A stretch of 64,000 nucleotides of DNA from Curtobacterium guangdongense (GCF_049341845.1 NZ_JBMPIT010000005.1:124001-188000); one strand, 5' to 3'. Shown: positions 1 to 8,627, numbered from the stretch's first letter. Notes: generated by a model from the sequence alone, not told the origin. Numbers and translations are program-made.

Positions 1-862
1 GTCGAGCGGCGACGTCGTCGAGATCTTCACGTCGAAGAACCCCGACTCCGGGCCCAGCCAGGACTGGCTGACCTTCGTCCGCAGCCCACGCGCGCGGAAC
101 AAGATCAAGCAGTGGTTCACCAAGGAGCGCCGCGAAGAGGCGATCGAGCAGGGCCGCGACGCCATCGCCCGCGCGATGCGCAAGCAGAACCTGCCGCTCC
201 AGCGGATCATGAGCCAGGACTCCATCTCGGAAGTCGCATCAGCGATGCGGTACGACGACGTGTCCGCGCTCTACGCCGCGGTCGGCGAGGGCCACGTCTC
301 GACGCAGTCGGTGATCGAAAAGGTGCTCGCCGGCGTCCAGACCGAGACCGAGACGGACGAACCCGAACTCGCGTTCCCGCGGCAGGTCACGAGTCGGCAG
401 CTCCGCAACAGCGACAGCGGAGTGCTCGTCCGCGGCGCGCCCGACATCCTCGTCAAGCTCGCGAAGTGCTGCACGCCGGTCCCCGGCGACCAGATCGTCG
501 GGTTCATCACCCGCGGCCAGGGGGTGTCCGTGCACCAGGCATCGTGCACGAACGTCAAGTCGCTGATGAACGAACCCGACCGCATGATCGAGGTCGAGTG
601 GGCGCCGTCGTCGAAGTCGGTGTTCCTCGTCCAGATCCAGATCGAGGCGCTCGATCGGTCGGGGCTGCTGAGCGACGTCACCCGGGTGCTCACCGACCAC
701 CACGTCAACATCCTGTCGGCCACGGTGTCGACGTCGTCCGATCGGCTCGCACTGTCCCGGTTCGTGTTCGAGATGGGTGACACGACGCACCTGGACCGCG
801 TCCTCAACGCGGTGCGACGCATCGACGCCGTGTACGACGTCTACCGAGTCAGCGCCGGCTGA
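1..862 (+). CDS. rel: Bifunctional (p)ppGpp synthetase/hydrolase Rel, C-terminal part
   Basis: This is the 3' end of a RelA/SpoT-type alarmone enzyme; the first full codon begins at base 2 and 286 residues are present. The catalytic hydrolase and synthetase domains lie outside the window. What remains is the end of the TGS domain (GDVVEIFTSK at about residues 4-13), a helical linker, the zinc-finger-like/RIS segment with the motif KCCTPVPGDQIVGF at about residues 156-169, and a C-terminal ACT domain beginning near VQIQIEALDRSGLLSDV. These regulatory domains sense ribosome-bound uncharged tRNA in the family. The stop codon is embedded in a 20-bp tandem repeat. Confidence 0.95.
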   Translation, partial: SSGDVVEIFTSKNPDSGPSQDWLTFVRSPRARNKIKQWFTKERREEAIEQGRDAIARAMRKQNLPLQRIMSQDSISEVASAMRYDDVSALYAAVGEGHVSTQSVIEKVLAGVQTETETDEPELAFPRQVTSRQLRNSDSGVLVRGAPDILVKLAKCCTPVPGDQIVGFITRGQGVSVHQASCTNVKSLMNEPDRMIEVEWAPSSKSVFLVQIQIEALDRSGLLSDVTRVLTDHHVNILSATVSTSSDRLALSRFVFEMGDTTHLDRVLNAVRRIDAVYDVYRVSAG

Positions 863-930
863 CCGCGGCCCAAGCCGGCTGACCGCGGCCCAAGCCGGCT
901 GACCGCGGCCCACGCCGGCTGACCTGGCTG
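851..930. repeat. 20-bp tandem repeat spanning the rel stop codon
   Basis: Three consecutive 20-bp units occupy 861-920 (GACCGCGGCCCAAGCCGGCT twice, then once with A to C at 913). A partial unit GCCGGCTGAC occurs on each side. The first partial copy contains the last rel codons and the TGA stop, so the array looks like expansion of the gene's own 3' end. It lies between convergent genes. I see no T-tract and no strong hairpin spanning the array. Confidence 0.9.
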
Positions 931-932
931 CG

Positions 933-1490
933 TCACACCAGCTCAGCGAGCCGACGCTCGGCCTGCCGCACCATCGGCACCGTCCCGAGCTGCCGGAGGC
1001 GGACCCGGAGCGTCGACGGCGTGGTGTCGGTCGCCGCGAGCAGTCCCAAGACGGTGGGGGCACGTGCCGCCCAGTCCGCCGGTCCGGCGATCCGCAGCAG
1101 GTCGAGCGCGGTCCGGACCGGGGTCGTCACCCGGACACCGGCGACGACCGCGACCTCGGAGGGTTCGAGGCGCACCTCGCGGACGCGGCCACCGCCCCGC
1201 TGCCGGACGCGCTGCCCGTCGTCGATGCACGCGTCGTGGGGGAGCGGCGGCCGCGAGCACCCGCCCCAGATCCACGCGGCGCTGCGGTCCGATGCGATGA
1301 TTCGCTCGTCACCGACGCTCCAGCGGAACGACGCCGCGCGCAGCCCAGGGTCCGCCGGCTCCGCGACCGAGGCCCAGCACTCGCCGACCGCCACCAGGTC
1401 GCCGGCGAGCACGGCTGCGCGGAGTTCGGCCTCTGGCCAGTCGTCGGTGGTGACGAGTCGGGAGGAGCGCACCCGGTCATCCTGCCGCAC
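933..1490 (-). CDS. AbiEi-like antitoxin-domain or hypothetical protein
   Basis: A protein of up to 185 residues, convergent with rel. The N-terminal part (VRSSRLVTTDDWPEAELRAA, then WSVGDERIIASDRSAAWIWG) resembles the actinobacterial group annotated as type IV toxin-antitoxin AbiEi-family antitoxins; the middle contains VTTPVRTALDLLRIAG, a segment typical of that group. No AbiEii-type nucleotidyltransferase toxin is adjacent, so a toxin-antitoxin role is not supported by context. The listed start is GTG at 1490; a GTG at 1472 has an AGGA about 10 bases upstream and may be the true start. It is short for this group, and the functional call is by resemblance only. Confidence 0.6.
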   Translation of the reverse strand: MRQDDRVRSSRLVTTDDWPEAELRAAVLAGDLVAVGECWASVAEPADPGLRAASFRWSVGDERIIASDRSAAWIWGGCSRPPLPHDACIDDGQRVRQRGGGRVREVRLEPSEVAVVAGVRVTTPVRTALDLLRIAGPADWAARAPTVLGLLAATDTTPSTLRVRLRQLGTVPMVRQAERRLAELV

Positions 1491-1556
1491 CGGACCAGCC
1501 CGGCGGAGCCGACTGTGGACAGCAGCGCGGCGTACCGGCGTGCAGTGTGGGACGGC

Positions 1557-2519
1557 TCAGCGGAGGACGTGGGAGCGGTGCACGAGCGCCGCGGCACCGA
1601 TGAGCGGCCCGTCCTGGGACAGCCCGGTCGGGACGATCCGCACCTTGGTGACGAAGCCGAACTCGACCCGTTCGGCGACGGCCTGCCTGGCGTACTCGAA
1701 CAGGTCGGGCGTGACGTGCGAGAACCCGCCGCCGATGGCCACCACCTCGAGGTCGACGAGCGACGTGGCGGCGGCGATGGCCTGCCCGAGGGCGCGACCA
1801 CTGCGCTTGATCGCCGCCGCGGCGATCTCGTCACCCGCCGCGTACGCGGCGGAGAGCTCCTCGCCGGTCTCCCCGGTGAACCCCTGCCGTCTCGCCCACG
1901 CGACGGTCTTCGGACCGCTCGCCACGGCCTCCAGGCAGCCGGTTCCGCCGCAGGCGCACGGGTCGTCGTACCCACCGCACTCGACGTGACCGATGTGCCC
2001 GGCGTTGCCGGTCGGACCGCTGACGGTGCGGCCGTGCAGGATGAGCCCGCCGCCGACACCCGTCGAGACGATCATGCCCATCACGTGGTCGGAACCCTTC
2101 GCCGCGCCGAGCCAGTGCTCGGCGAGCGTGATCGCGAGGCCGTCCATCCGGAGCGTCACCGGCGTCCCGGCCGGGACGAGCGCTGCGATGCGCTCGCGGA
2201 GCGGGTAGCCCCGCCAGACCGGCATGTTGAGCGGCGAGACGAGCCCGTGCTCCTCGTCGACGGGACCGGCGGAACCGATGCCGACACCGGCGAGCGTCGC
2301 GTCGGCCGGCAACGCCGCGAGGGCGCTCGTGACCACCTCGTCGACGGCCGCCTGCAGCTCCTCGGAGCTGCGCTGCGGACCGGTGGGGCTCCGGAACCGG
2401 GTCCCGGGCAGGACGACGCCCTGGTCGGTGACCAGGGCCGCCTCGACCTTGGTGCCGCCGAGGTCCACGGCGAGGGCGAGGGACCCGGGGTGGTCGGTGA
2501 TGGTGTCGGTGTTCGACAT
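1557..2519 (-). CDS. ROK-family sugar kinase
   Basis: A 320-residue ROK kinase, predicted to phosphorylate glucose or a related hexose/amino sugar with ATP in the cytoplasm. Visible signatures are the N-terminal phosphate-binding segment LAVDLGGTKVEAALV (about residues 15-29), the zinc-binding CACGGTGCLE loop preceded by GHIGHVECGG, and a C-terminal GGGFSHVTPDLFEY. In the segment that usually reads ND with the catalytic Asp, this protein has RMDGLAITLAE: the Asp is kept and the Asn is replaced. It lies 110 bp downstream of deoC on the same strand and may be co-transcribed. The sugar specificity cannot be told from sequence. Confidence 0.9.
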   Translation of the reverse strand: MSNTDTITDHPGSLALAVDLGGTKVEAALVTDQGVVLPGTRFRSPTGPQRSSEELQAAVDEVVTSALAALPADATLAGVGIGSAGPVDEEHGLVSPLNMPVWRGYPLRERIAALVPAGTPVTLRMDGLAITLAEHWLGAAKGSDHVMGMIVSTGVGGGLILHGRTVSGPTGNAGHIGHVECGGYDDPCACGGTGCLEAVASGPKTVAWARRQGFTGETGEELSAAYAAGDEIAAAAIKRSGRALGQAIAAATSLVDLEVVAIGGGFSHVTPDLFEYARQAVAERVEFGFVTKVRIVPTGLSQDGPLIGAAALVHRSHVLR

Positions 2520-2629
2520 GCGCGCTCCGATGCGACGGTCTGGAGGCTCGGAGCGGCTCCCGACGCGGCGTCGCGTCGGTCACGCACCGGCTCGGTGCTG
2601 GTGGTCGGGTCGGCCTGGTCGGCCGGGGG

Positions 2630-3361
2630 TCAGTAGGAGGTGGTGTCGTCGCCGACGCCGGAGGCGACGCCGGTCTCGACGCGGTGTGCGACCTCGTCGA
2701 GGATGCGGGCCGAGGCGCTCGTGCCGATCCGGTCGGCGCCGGCCTGCACCATCTCGATCAGGGTGTCCAGGCCACGGACGCCACCGGAGGCCTTGACTCC
2801 CGTGTCCGCACCGACGGTCCGGCGCATGAGCGAGATGTGCTCGGCGGTCGCTCCGCCGCCGGCGAACCCGGTCGACGTCTTCACGAACGCCGCGCCGGCG
2901 GACTGCGCGGCGCGGCTGGCGGCGACGATCTCGTCGTCGGTGAGGAACGCCGTCTCGAGGATGACCTTGACCACGGTGTCGCCCGCAGCGTCGACCACGG
3001 CACGCACGTCCTGCTGGACGCGGTCCCAGTCGCCGGACTTCGCCGCGCCGATGTTCTGGACCATGTCGAGCTCGAAGGCGCCGTCGGCGAGGGCCTGCAG
3101 CGACTCGGCGACCTTGGCCTCGGTCGAGGTGGTGCCGTGCGGGAAGCCGATGACGGTCCCGACGCCCACACCGGTGCCCTGCAGGCGCTCCACGGCGTGG
3201 CGGACGTCGCTCGGGCGGACGCACACGCTGAACACGCGGTGGGTCGCGGCTTCGTCGAGCTGCGCATCGACGTCGGAGCGGGTCAGCTCCGGCTTCAGGA
3301 TCGCGTGGTCGATGAGTCGACGCACGGCGTCGGCGGTGACGGGGAAGGCTGCGTTGTCCAC
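2630..3361 (-). CDS. deoC: Deoxyribose-phosphate aldolase
   Basis: A 243-residue class I aldolase that cleaves 2-deoxyribose-5-phosphate to glyceraldehyde-3-phosphate and acetaldehyde during deoxynucleoside breakdown. The Schiff-base lysine is in FVKTSTGF, and the second catalytic lysine is in GVKASGGVR. KVILETAFLTDDEI is also typical of the family. The start is taken at GTG 3361 (VDNAAFPVT...); the open frame continues far upstream only as antisense of the next gene. It diverges from the SDR-DUF2867 gene with 42 bp between starts, and the ROK kinase lies downstream. Confidence 0.95.
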   Translation of the reverse strand: MDNAAFPVTADAVRRLIDHAILKPELTRSDVDAQLDEAATHRVFSVCVRPSDVRHAVERLQGTGVGVGTVIGFPHGTTSTEAKVAESLQALADGAFELDMVQNIGAAKSGDWDRVQQDVRAVVDAAGDTVVKVILETAFLTDDEIVAASRAAQSAGAAFVKTSTGFAGGGATAEHISLMRRTVGADTGVKASGGVRGLDTLIEMVQAGADRIGTSASARILDEVAHRVETGVASGVGDDTTSY

Positions 3362-3403
3362 CCGACAAGCGTACCCGGAGGGGCGCGGCGTACCGTTCCC
3401 CGC

Positions 3404-4936
3404 ATGCGCGTCCTCGTCACCGGGGCCACCGGCTACATCGGCGGTCGCCTCGTCCCACGTCTCCTCGAAGCCGGGCACTCCGTCCGCGTCCTCGTCCGTA
3501 CCCCGCAGAAGCTCGACGACGTCCCCTGGCGGGACTCGATCGACGTCGTCCAGGGCGATCTGCAGGACGCCTCGGCCGTGGCCACCGCGGTCGACGGGAT
3601 CGAGGCCGTCTACTACCTCGCGCACGCGATGGGCGCTGACGGGGACTTCGAGGAAGCCGAGCGGGACGCGGCCCAGACGATGGCCACCGCCGCGCACGAC
3701 GCCGGTGTCCGCCGCTTCGTGTACCTCGGCGGCCTCCACCCCGACGGGGAGCTGTCGAAGCACCTCCGCAGTCGGAAGGAGGTCGGCGACATCCTGCTCG
3801 GGTCGGGTGTGCCGACGATCGCCTACCAGGCCGGTGTCGTCATCGGCTCCGGGAGCACGTCGTTCGAGATGATCCGGCACGTCACCGACGTCCTGCCGTG
3901 GATGCCGGCACCGCGGTGGGTCCGCAACAAGATCCAGCCGATCGCCGTCCGCGACGTCCTCTACTACCTCGTCGAGGCCCTCCGCATCCCGGCCGACGTG
4001 AACCGGACGTTCGACATCGGTGGGCCGGACGTCCTCCGGTACGGGCAGATGCTGAACGGGTACGCGGTCGAGGCCAAGCTCCCGCAGCGGCCGATCACCG
4101 CGCTGCCGGTGATGACCCCCGGGCTCGCCGCACACTGGTTCAACATGGTGACGCCGATCCCGCGCAAGCTCGCGACACCGATCATCGAGTCGCTGCAGTT
4201 CGAGTGCGTCCAGCGTGAGCACGACATCGACGACGTCGTGCCGCAGCCGGAGGGCGGGCTGACGTCGTACCGACGGGCCGTCCGGCTCGCGCTGACGAAG
4301 ATGCGCACCGCGGAGGTCGAGACGAGTTGGCGGAGCGCGACGCTGTCGAGCACCCCGGCCGACCCGCTGCCGAGCGACCCGGACTGGGCCGGGCACACGG
4401 TGTACTCCGACGACCGGACCCGGCACACGTCCGCGCCGCCGGAAGCGGTCTGGAGCGTCGTCGAGTCGATCGGCGGTGAGAACGGCTGGTACTCGTTCCC
4501 GCTCGCGTGGGTCGCCCGCGGGTGGATGGACAAGATCGCCGGGGGAGTCGGACTCAACCGTGGTCGACGAGACCCGAAGCGCCTCGAACAGGGCGACGCG
4601 CTCGACTGGTGGCGCGTCGAACGACTCGACCGCGGGCACTACCTCCGGCTCCGGGCCGAGTTCAAGTCGCCGGGGCGCGCCTGGCTCGAGATGACCGTCA
4701 CGCCCACGGATGACGGCGGCTGCGACTACCACCAGCGAGCGCTGTACTTCCCGCAGGGACTCGCCGGGCGCCTCTACTGGTACTCGATCCTGCCGTTCCA
4801 CGGCGTGATCTTCCCGGGCATGGTGGAGCGCATCACGGCCCGCGCCGAACGCGAGGCGCACCGCACCGACTCGACGCAGGCCAACAGCACGCAGCAGAAT
4901 GGGTCTCGCGCGCCGGCGCACGAGGAGGCAGCATGA
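3404..4936 (+). CDS. NAD(P)-binding SDR with C-terminal DUF2867 domain
   Basis: A 510-residue two-part protein. The first 300 or so residues form an atypical SDR/NmrA-like Rossmann domain starting with VLVTGATGYIGGRLVPRLLE (residues 3-22), which carries the dinucleotide-binding GxxGxxG. The C-terminal part (about 330-490: HTSAPPEAVWSVVESIGG through LYWYSILPFHGVIFPGM) matches the DUF2867 region often fused to such SDRs in Actinobacteria. Substrate and product are unknown. The last codons overlap the next gene (ATGA at 4933-4936), which indicates translational coupling with the SGNH hydrolase. Confidence 0.9.
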   Translation: MRVLVTGATGYIGGRLVPRLLEAGHSVRVLVRTPQKLDDVPWRDSIDVVQGDLQDASAVATAVDGIEAVYYLAHAMGADGDFEEAERDAAQTMATAAHDAGVRRFVYLGGLHPDGELSKHLRSRKEVGDILLGSGVPTIAYQAGVVIGSGSTSFEMIRHVTDVLPWMPAPRWVRNKIQPIAVRDVLYYLVEALRIPADVNRTFDIGGPDVLRYGQMLNGYAVEAKLPQRPITALPVMTPGLAAHWFNMVTPIPRKLATPIIESLQFECVQREHDIDDVVPQPEGGLTSYRRAVRLALTKMRTAEVETSWRSATLSSTPADPLPSDPDWAGHTVYSDDRTRHTSAPPEAVWSVVESIGGENGWYSFPLAWVARGWMDKIAGGVGLNRGRRDPKRLEQGDALDWWRVERLDRGHYLRLRAEFKSPGRAWLEMTVTPTDDGGCDYHQRALYFPQGLAGRLYWYSILPFHGVIFPGMVERITARAEREAHRTDSTQANSTQQNGSRAPAHEEAA

Positions 4937-5520
4937 GCGACGACGACCGCGGACTGGTCCTGTTCCTGGGGGACAGCATCACCGCAGGAGGCACCTGGGA
5001 CGAACGCTTCCCGGACGAGCGCACCCTGAACCTCGGCATCAGCGGGGACACCACGGACGGTGTCCTCGAACGGCTCGACGAAGTCGTGCAGGCCGCTCCC
5101 GACGCGATCGTCCTGCTCATCGGCACCAACGACTTCGGCAACCACCGCAAGAGCGCCGAGCACGTCGTGCGGAACGTCGAGACGATCCTCGTGACGCTCC
5201 GCCGCGAGCTCCCCGGCGTCCGCTTGCTCCTGGTGTCGATCCTGCCGCGGCAGGCCGAGTTCACCCCGCGGATCGAGGAGACGAACCGGCACCTGCGCCA
5301 GTTCGTCGCCACCTGCCACGCGCAGTACCTCGACGCCTGGCCGGCCCTCGCCGACGGCGACCACCTCGCCGAGCAGTACACCGAGGACGGCCTGCACCTG
5401 ACCGACGACGGCTACCGCGCGTACGTTGCCGAGCTCGGTCCGGCGCTCGAGCGGCTCCGCGGCCTGCCGCCGATGTCCCGCCCGATCACGGCCATCGAGC
5501 TCGACGAGGCATCTGCCTGA
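4933..5520 (+). CDS. SGNH/GDSL-family hydrolase
   Basis: A 195-residue esterase/lipase-like protein with all four SGNH blocks: FLGDSITAGG (catalytic Ser, about residues 11-20), NLGISGDTTD (oxyanion Gly), LLIGTNDFGN (Asn) and DGLHLTDDGY (Asp-x-x-His). No signal peptide is evident, so it is probably cytosolic. The start overlaps the stop of the SDR-DUF2867 gene by 4 bp, and the next gene starts inside its own stop (TGATG). Possible substrates include acyl or acetyl esters of lipid or polysaccharide; the context with a Stealth transferase favours envelope metabolism but is not proof. Confidence 0.92.
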   Translation: MSDDDRGLVLFLGDSITAGGTWDERFPDERTLNLGISGDTTDGVLERLDEVVQAAPDAIVLLIGTNDFGNHRKSAEHVVRNVETILVTLRRELPGVRLLLVSILPRQAEFTPRIEETNRHLRQFVATCHAQYLDAWPALADGDHLAEQYTEDGLHLTDDGYRAYVAELGPALERLRGLPPMSRPITAIELDEASA

Positions 5521-5954
5521 TGGCCGCACGCAGGGGACGGCCCGCGGTCGGGTCGTCGCTCCACTCGACCGCGCCCGGTACCCGCCCGGCAGTCACTCCT
5601 TCGACGGGCACCGCCGGGACCCCGCCGTTCACACGCCCGGCCCTGGCGCCGGGCCTCGTCGCAGCCATCGTCCTGCTCGCGTGCATCGCCTTCCTCGACG
5701 CGCCGGCGTTCGTGTTCGTCCGGTGGGGCGTCACGGTCCTGGCGCTCATCGTGCTCGTCTTCGCGACCAGGGGCCGTGCCTGGTGGGCGGCCGTCCTGAT
5801 GGCAGCCATCGCGGTGTGCTGGAACCCGCTGGTCACGATCCCGATCCCCGGACAGGTCTGGGCAGCGCTGCAGATCGTCGCAGCGGCGCTGTTCATCGTC
5901 GTCGGGATCGTCGTGAAGGTGCCCAGAACGACGGAGGAGCCGCCTGCCCGGTAG
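5520..5954 (+). CDS. Small integral membrane protein (DUF6804-like)
   Basis: A 144-residue membrane protein whose ATG overlaps the previous stop codon by one base. About 45 Pro/Thr/Arg-rich N-terminal residues precede four hydrophobic stretches: APGLVAAIVLLACIAFL, VRWGVTVLALIVLVFAT, AWWAAVLMAAIAVCW and VWAALQIVAAALFIVVGIVV. The WNPLVTIPIP loop followed by a last helix resembles the short actinobacterial membrane proteins grouped as DUF6804, but I am unsure of that assignment. No enzymatic motif is visible. It sits between the SGNH hydrolase and the Stealth gene in one transcription unit. Confidence 0.82.
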   Translation: MAARRGRPAVGSSLHSTAPGTRPAVTPSTGTAGTPPFTRPALAPGLVAAIVLLACIAFLDAPAFVFVRWGVTVLALIVLVFATRGRAWWAAVLMAAIAVCWNPLVTIPIPGQVWAALQIVAAALFIVVGIVVKVPRTTEEPPAR

Positions 5955-6004
5955 GATCGGATCGGTCGGGTGCAGCGCCTGACCACCTGATCAGAAGGGC
6001 ATGG

Positions 6005-7558
6005 ATGAGCAACGAGACCGAGCCGGAGACCGAGAGTCCTCTGCTGAACCCTCGACCGTCCTCCGGCGGTCTCGACCGCCCCGACATCGTGCTCCGGAAG
6101 GGCCGCTTCACCCTGCTGAACGGCCACCTGACGCCGCAGCAGTCGATGATCGAGGACCTCCTCTTCCTCGACGACGCGCTCACCGCGGCCGACGTCGACC
6201 ACCTGCTCATCCGCGGGAACGACCAGCGCCCGGTCATCGCCGTCGACGAGCGGGACCGACAGCGTGCCGAGTCCGCCGTGATGGACGCCGCCGTGGGCGA
6301 GCCGTTCTACGCCAAGCCGCCGGGGGAGCCGGCCGTCCTCGTCGTCGACGACGGCCTGGGCCCCGTCGACCAGCCGGTGCTCCGGGTGTTCCGCCCGCGC
6401 CTCGAACCGCTCGGACGGCTCCGCTACGGCGCCGAGACGAGCGTGCAGCTGGAGTTCTGGCGGGTGACGGACACCGAGGTCCTCGCGCCGGTCGAGAACG
6501 CCCTGATGCGCAGGAGCCTGCCCGTCGACGAGTTCGTGCTCACCGACATCGAGCGCTACGGTCGCACGTGGCGCACCGTGGAGCACATGTTCGACGACCA
6601 CGTCTCGGACATCCGGTTCCCGATCGACATCGTGTTCTCGTGGGTCGACGGCAACGCGATCGAGTACCAGCGTGCCCGTCAGGCCGCGCAGTCGTCGACC
6701 GTCCTGGGGGAGGGCGACGACGCTCCCGCTCGGTTCCGGCAGATCAACGAGCTGAAGTACGCGCTGCGTTCCGTGTACACGTACGCACCGTGGATCCGCA
6801 CGATCTACATCGCCACGGACTCGCCGGCGCCGGCATGGCTCGCGGACCACCCGCGTGTCCGGATCGTCCGGAGCGAGGAGTTCTTCGCCGACCCGTCGGT
6901 GCTGCCCACGCACAACTCGCAGGCCGTCGAGTCGCAGCTGCACCACATCCCGGGCATCAGCGAGCACTTCATCTACTCGAACGACGACATGTTCTTCGGC
7001 CGGCAGGTCGACCCCTCGGTGTTCTTCAGCCCGGGCTCCGTGTCGAAGTTCATCCTGGCGACCACCCGGATCGGCCTCGGCTCGAACAACCCGCGCCGCA
7101 GCGGCTTCGAGAACTCCGCACGGGTGAACCGACGCCTGCTCCAGCAGCGCTTCGGCGCCGTCACCACGCGCCACCTCGAGCACGCGCCGACGCCGCTCCG
7201 GTCCAGCATCATGACGGAGATGGAGCACGAGTTCGCAGACGAGTTCCGTGCGACGGCGGCGTCACGGTTCCGTGCGGCCGAGAACATCTCCGTGACGAAC
7301 TCCCTCTACCACTACTACGCGCTGCTCACCGGGCGCGCGATCGTGCAGGAGAACGCACCGGTCCGGTACGTGGACACGACGATGCAGTCCGGGCTCCGGG
7401 CACTCGACGACCTGCTCAAGAAGCGGAACGTGGACTTCTTCTGCCTGAACGACGGCAGCTTCCCCGAGGTCTCCGACGAAGAACGGACGACCCGCGTCAC
7501 CGAGTTCCTCGACCGCTACTTCCCGTTCCCGGCTCCGTGGGAGCAGCCCGAGGAGTAG
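6005..7558 (+). CDS. Stealth-family sugar-phosphate transferase
   Basis: A 517-residue protein with the conserved regions of Stealth proteins, enzymes known or predicted to transfer hexose-1-phosphate in capsule or wall polysaccharide synthesis. CR1 is FPIDIVFSWVDGN (about residues 205-217), CR2 is RFRQINELKYALRSVYTYAP through IYIATD (242-272), followed by FIYSNDDMFFG (322-332), which carries likely catalytic acids. CR4-like FFCLNDG lies near residue 478. There is no membrane segment or signal peptide. The start follows AGAAGGG at 5992-5998 and lies 50 bp after the membrane protein. An exact inverted repeat lies beyond the stop. Confidence 0.93.
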   Translation: MSNETEPETESPLLNPRPSSGGLDRPDIVLRKGRFTLLNGHLTPQQSMIEDLLFLDDALTAADVDHLLIRGNDQRPVIAVDERDRQRAESAVMDAAVGEPFYAKPPGEPAVLVVDDGLGPVDQPVLRVFRPRLEPLGRLRYGAETSVQLEFWRVTDTEVLAPVENALMRRSLPVDEFVLTDIERYGRTWRTVEHMFDDHVSDIRFPIDIVFSWVDGNAIEYQRARQAAQSSTVLGEGDDAPARFRQINELKYALRSVYTYAPWIRTIYIATDSPAPAWLADHPRVRIVRSEEFFADPSVLPTHNSQAVESQLHHIPGISEHFIYSNDDMFFGRQVDPSVFFSPGSVSKFILATTRIGLGSNNPRRSGFENSARVNRRLLQQRFGAVTTRHLEHAPTPLRSSIMTEMEHEFADEFRATAASRFRAAENISVTNSLYHYYALLTGRAIVQENAPVRYVDTTMQSGLRALDDLLKKRNVDFFCLNDGSFPEVSDEERTTRVTEFLDRYFPFPAPWEQPEE

Positions 7559-7597
7559 CGCCCCGCCGCGCCCGCCCGCGCTCGCGCAACTTCAGGT

Positions 7598-7653
7598 GAG
7601 ATCGCACTTCCTGTCGGATCCCGTTCTGGTGTTCCGACAGGAAGTGCGATCTC
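7598..7653. repeat. Perfect 21-bp inverted repeat, GAGATCGCA family
   Basis: The arms at 7598-7618 and 7633-7653 are perfect complements (left arm begins GAGATCGCACTTCC) around a 14-base spacer. The element lies between the convergent Stealth and phosphoesterase genes and could act as a bidirectional terminator, although no T-tract follows. The outer GAGATCGCA and inner TGTCGG parts recur in the duplicated element at 44309-44459, so I treat it as a dispersed repeat family rather than a private terminator. Confidence 0.88.
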
Positions 7654-7667
7654 GACGGAGACCCGCG

Positions 7668-8627
7668 TCAGCGGTGGACGGGGGAGAGGGGCACCGAATC
7701 GAGGGTGAAGACCGGGATGCTCGACGTGACCGGTGCCGGCTCCACGGCCGGCGGGATGACGACCCCGGCGGCGGCGAGTCGTGCGTCGGTCTCCACCGCG
7801 GAGACCGGCTCGCCCACGGTCGCGTACTGCCCGATCGGCACAACGGAGTGGACGACGTCGTGCCCGTACACGTGCACCAGGTTGAACGACTGCGCACCGT
7901 CCTGGCCGCGAGTCCCGCCGCGGAACTCGTTGAGGTCCTGCGTGTAGCACGTCGCACTCGCCACGGACACCGGAATGCCCGCGAACACGGCACTGGTCGA
8001 GTAGTGCAGGTGTCCGGCGATGATGGTCAGGACGTCACTGCCCTCGACGACCTCGGCGAGGGCCCGTTGGTCACGGAGTTCGACGAGGACCGCGAGGTCC
8101 TGCACACTGGGCACCGGCGGGTGGTGCATCGCGAGGACCGTGCCGTGCGGGGCCGGCTCTGAGAGCACCTCTGCCAGCCAGTCCAGCTGCTCCGGCGTGA
8201 CGATGCCGTAGTGCTCGCCAGGGACGCTGGTGTCGAGGGTGATGACCCGGAGCCCGTTCACGTCGTAGACGAAGTCCACGGGCCGCTCGGTGGGCTGGAG
8301 CCCGAAGAGCTCCTGACGGAACGCGCCACGCTCGTCGTGGTTCCCCATCGCCCAGATGACCTGTGCGCCGATGCGCTCGGCGGCGGGCTCGACGATCTGA
8401 CGCACGCGGGCGTAGGCACCGGGCTCGCCCTTGTCGGCGACGTCACCGGTGACGACGATCGCCTCGGGCCGGGTGCCGGAGGCCTCGATCTCCTCGACGA
8501 TCTGCGTCAGCCGTGCCGCCGAATCGACGTCACCGTACAGATCACCATCCGAGGCGATGAGGTGCGTGTCGCTGAGGTGGAGCAGGAAGTGGTTCGGCCT
8601 GGGGTGCTCGGCCGTCCGGGGTTCCAT
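7668..8627 (-). CDS. Calcineurin-like metallophosphoesterase (CpdA-like)
   Basis: A 319-residue dinuclear-metal phosphoesterase. The metal ligands are visible in order: LSDTHL (Asp, His), VVTGDVADKG (GDxxD), AMGNHDERG (GNHD), LAMHHPP and IIAGHLHYST (GHxH). The spacing and the YSTSAVFAGIPVSVASA segment match the class III cyclic-nucleotide phosphodiesterase group (CpdA/GpdQ), so a cAMP or glycerophosphodiester substrate is likely but not provable here. I chose ATG 8627; an upstream in-frame start at 8690 would add 21 residues with no motif. Confidence 0.9.
   Translation of the reverse strand: MEPRTAEHPRPNHFLLHLSDTHLIASDGDLYGDVDSAARLTQIVEEIEASGTRPEAIVVTGDVADKGEPGAYARVRQIVEPAAERIGAQVIWAMGNHDERGAFRQELFGLQPTERPVDFVYDVNGLRVITLDTSVPGEHYGIVTPEQLDWLAEVLSEPAPHGTVLAMHHPPVPSVQDLAVLVELRDQRALAEVVEGSDVLTIIAGHLHYSTSAVFAGIPVSVASATCYTQDLNEFRGGTRGQDGAQSFNLVHVYGHDVVHSVVPIGQYATVGEPVSAVETDARLAAAGVVIPPAVEPAPVTSSIPVFTLDSVPLSPVHR

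Noticed and set aside
861..920. CRISPR-like array at 861-920
   Set aside because: The units are contiguous 20-bp copies without spacers, and no cas genes are present. The 28-bp repeat at 63771 was rejected for the same reason.
2630..4921. A 763-codon minus-strand open frame across deoC and the SDR-DUF2867 gene
   Set aside because: Only the last 243 codons are deoC. The rest is antisense to a gene with clear domains and arises from third-position GC bias.
5486..7228. A 580-codon minus-strand frame opposite the membrane protein and Stealth genes
   Set aside because: The translation is Arg/Asp/Val-rich without any motif; the plus strand encodes recognisable conserved regions.
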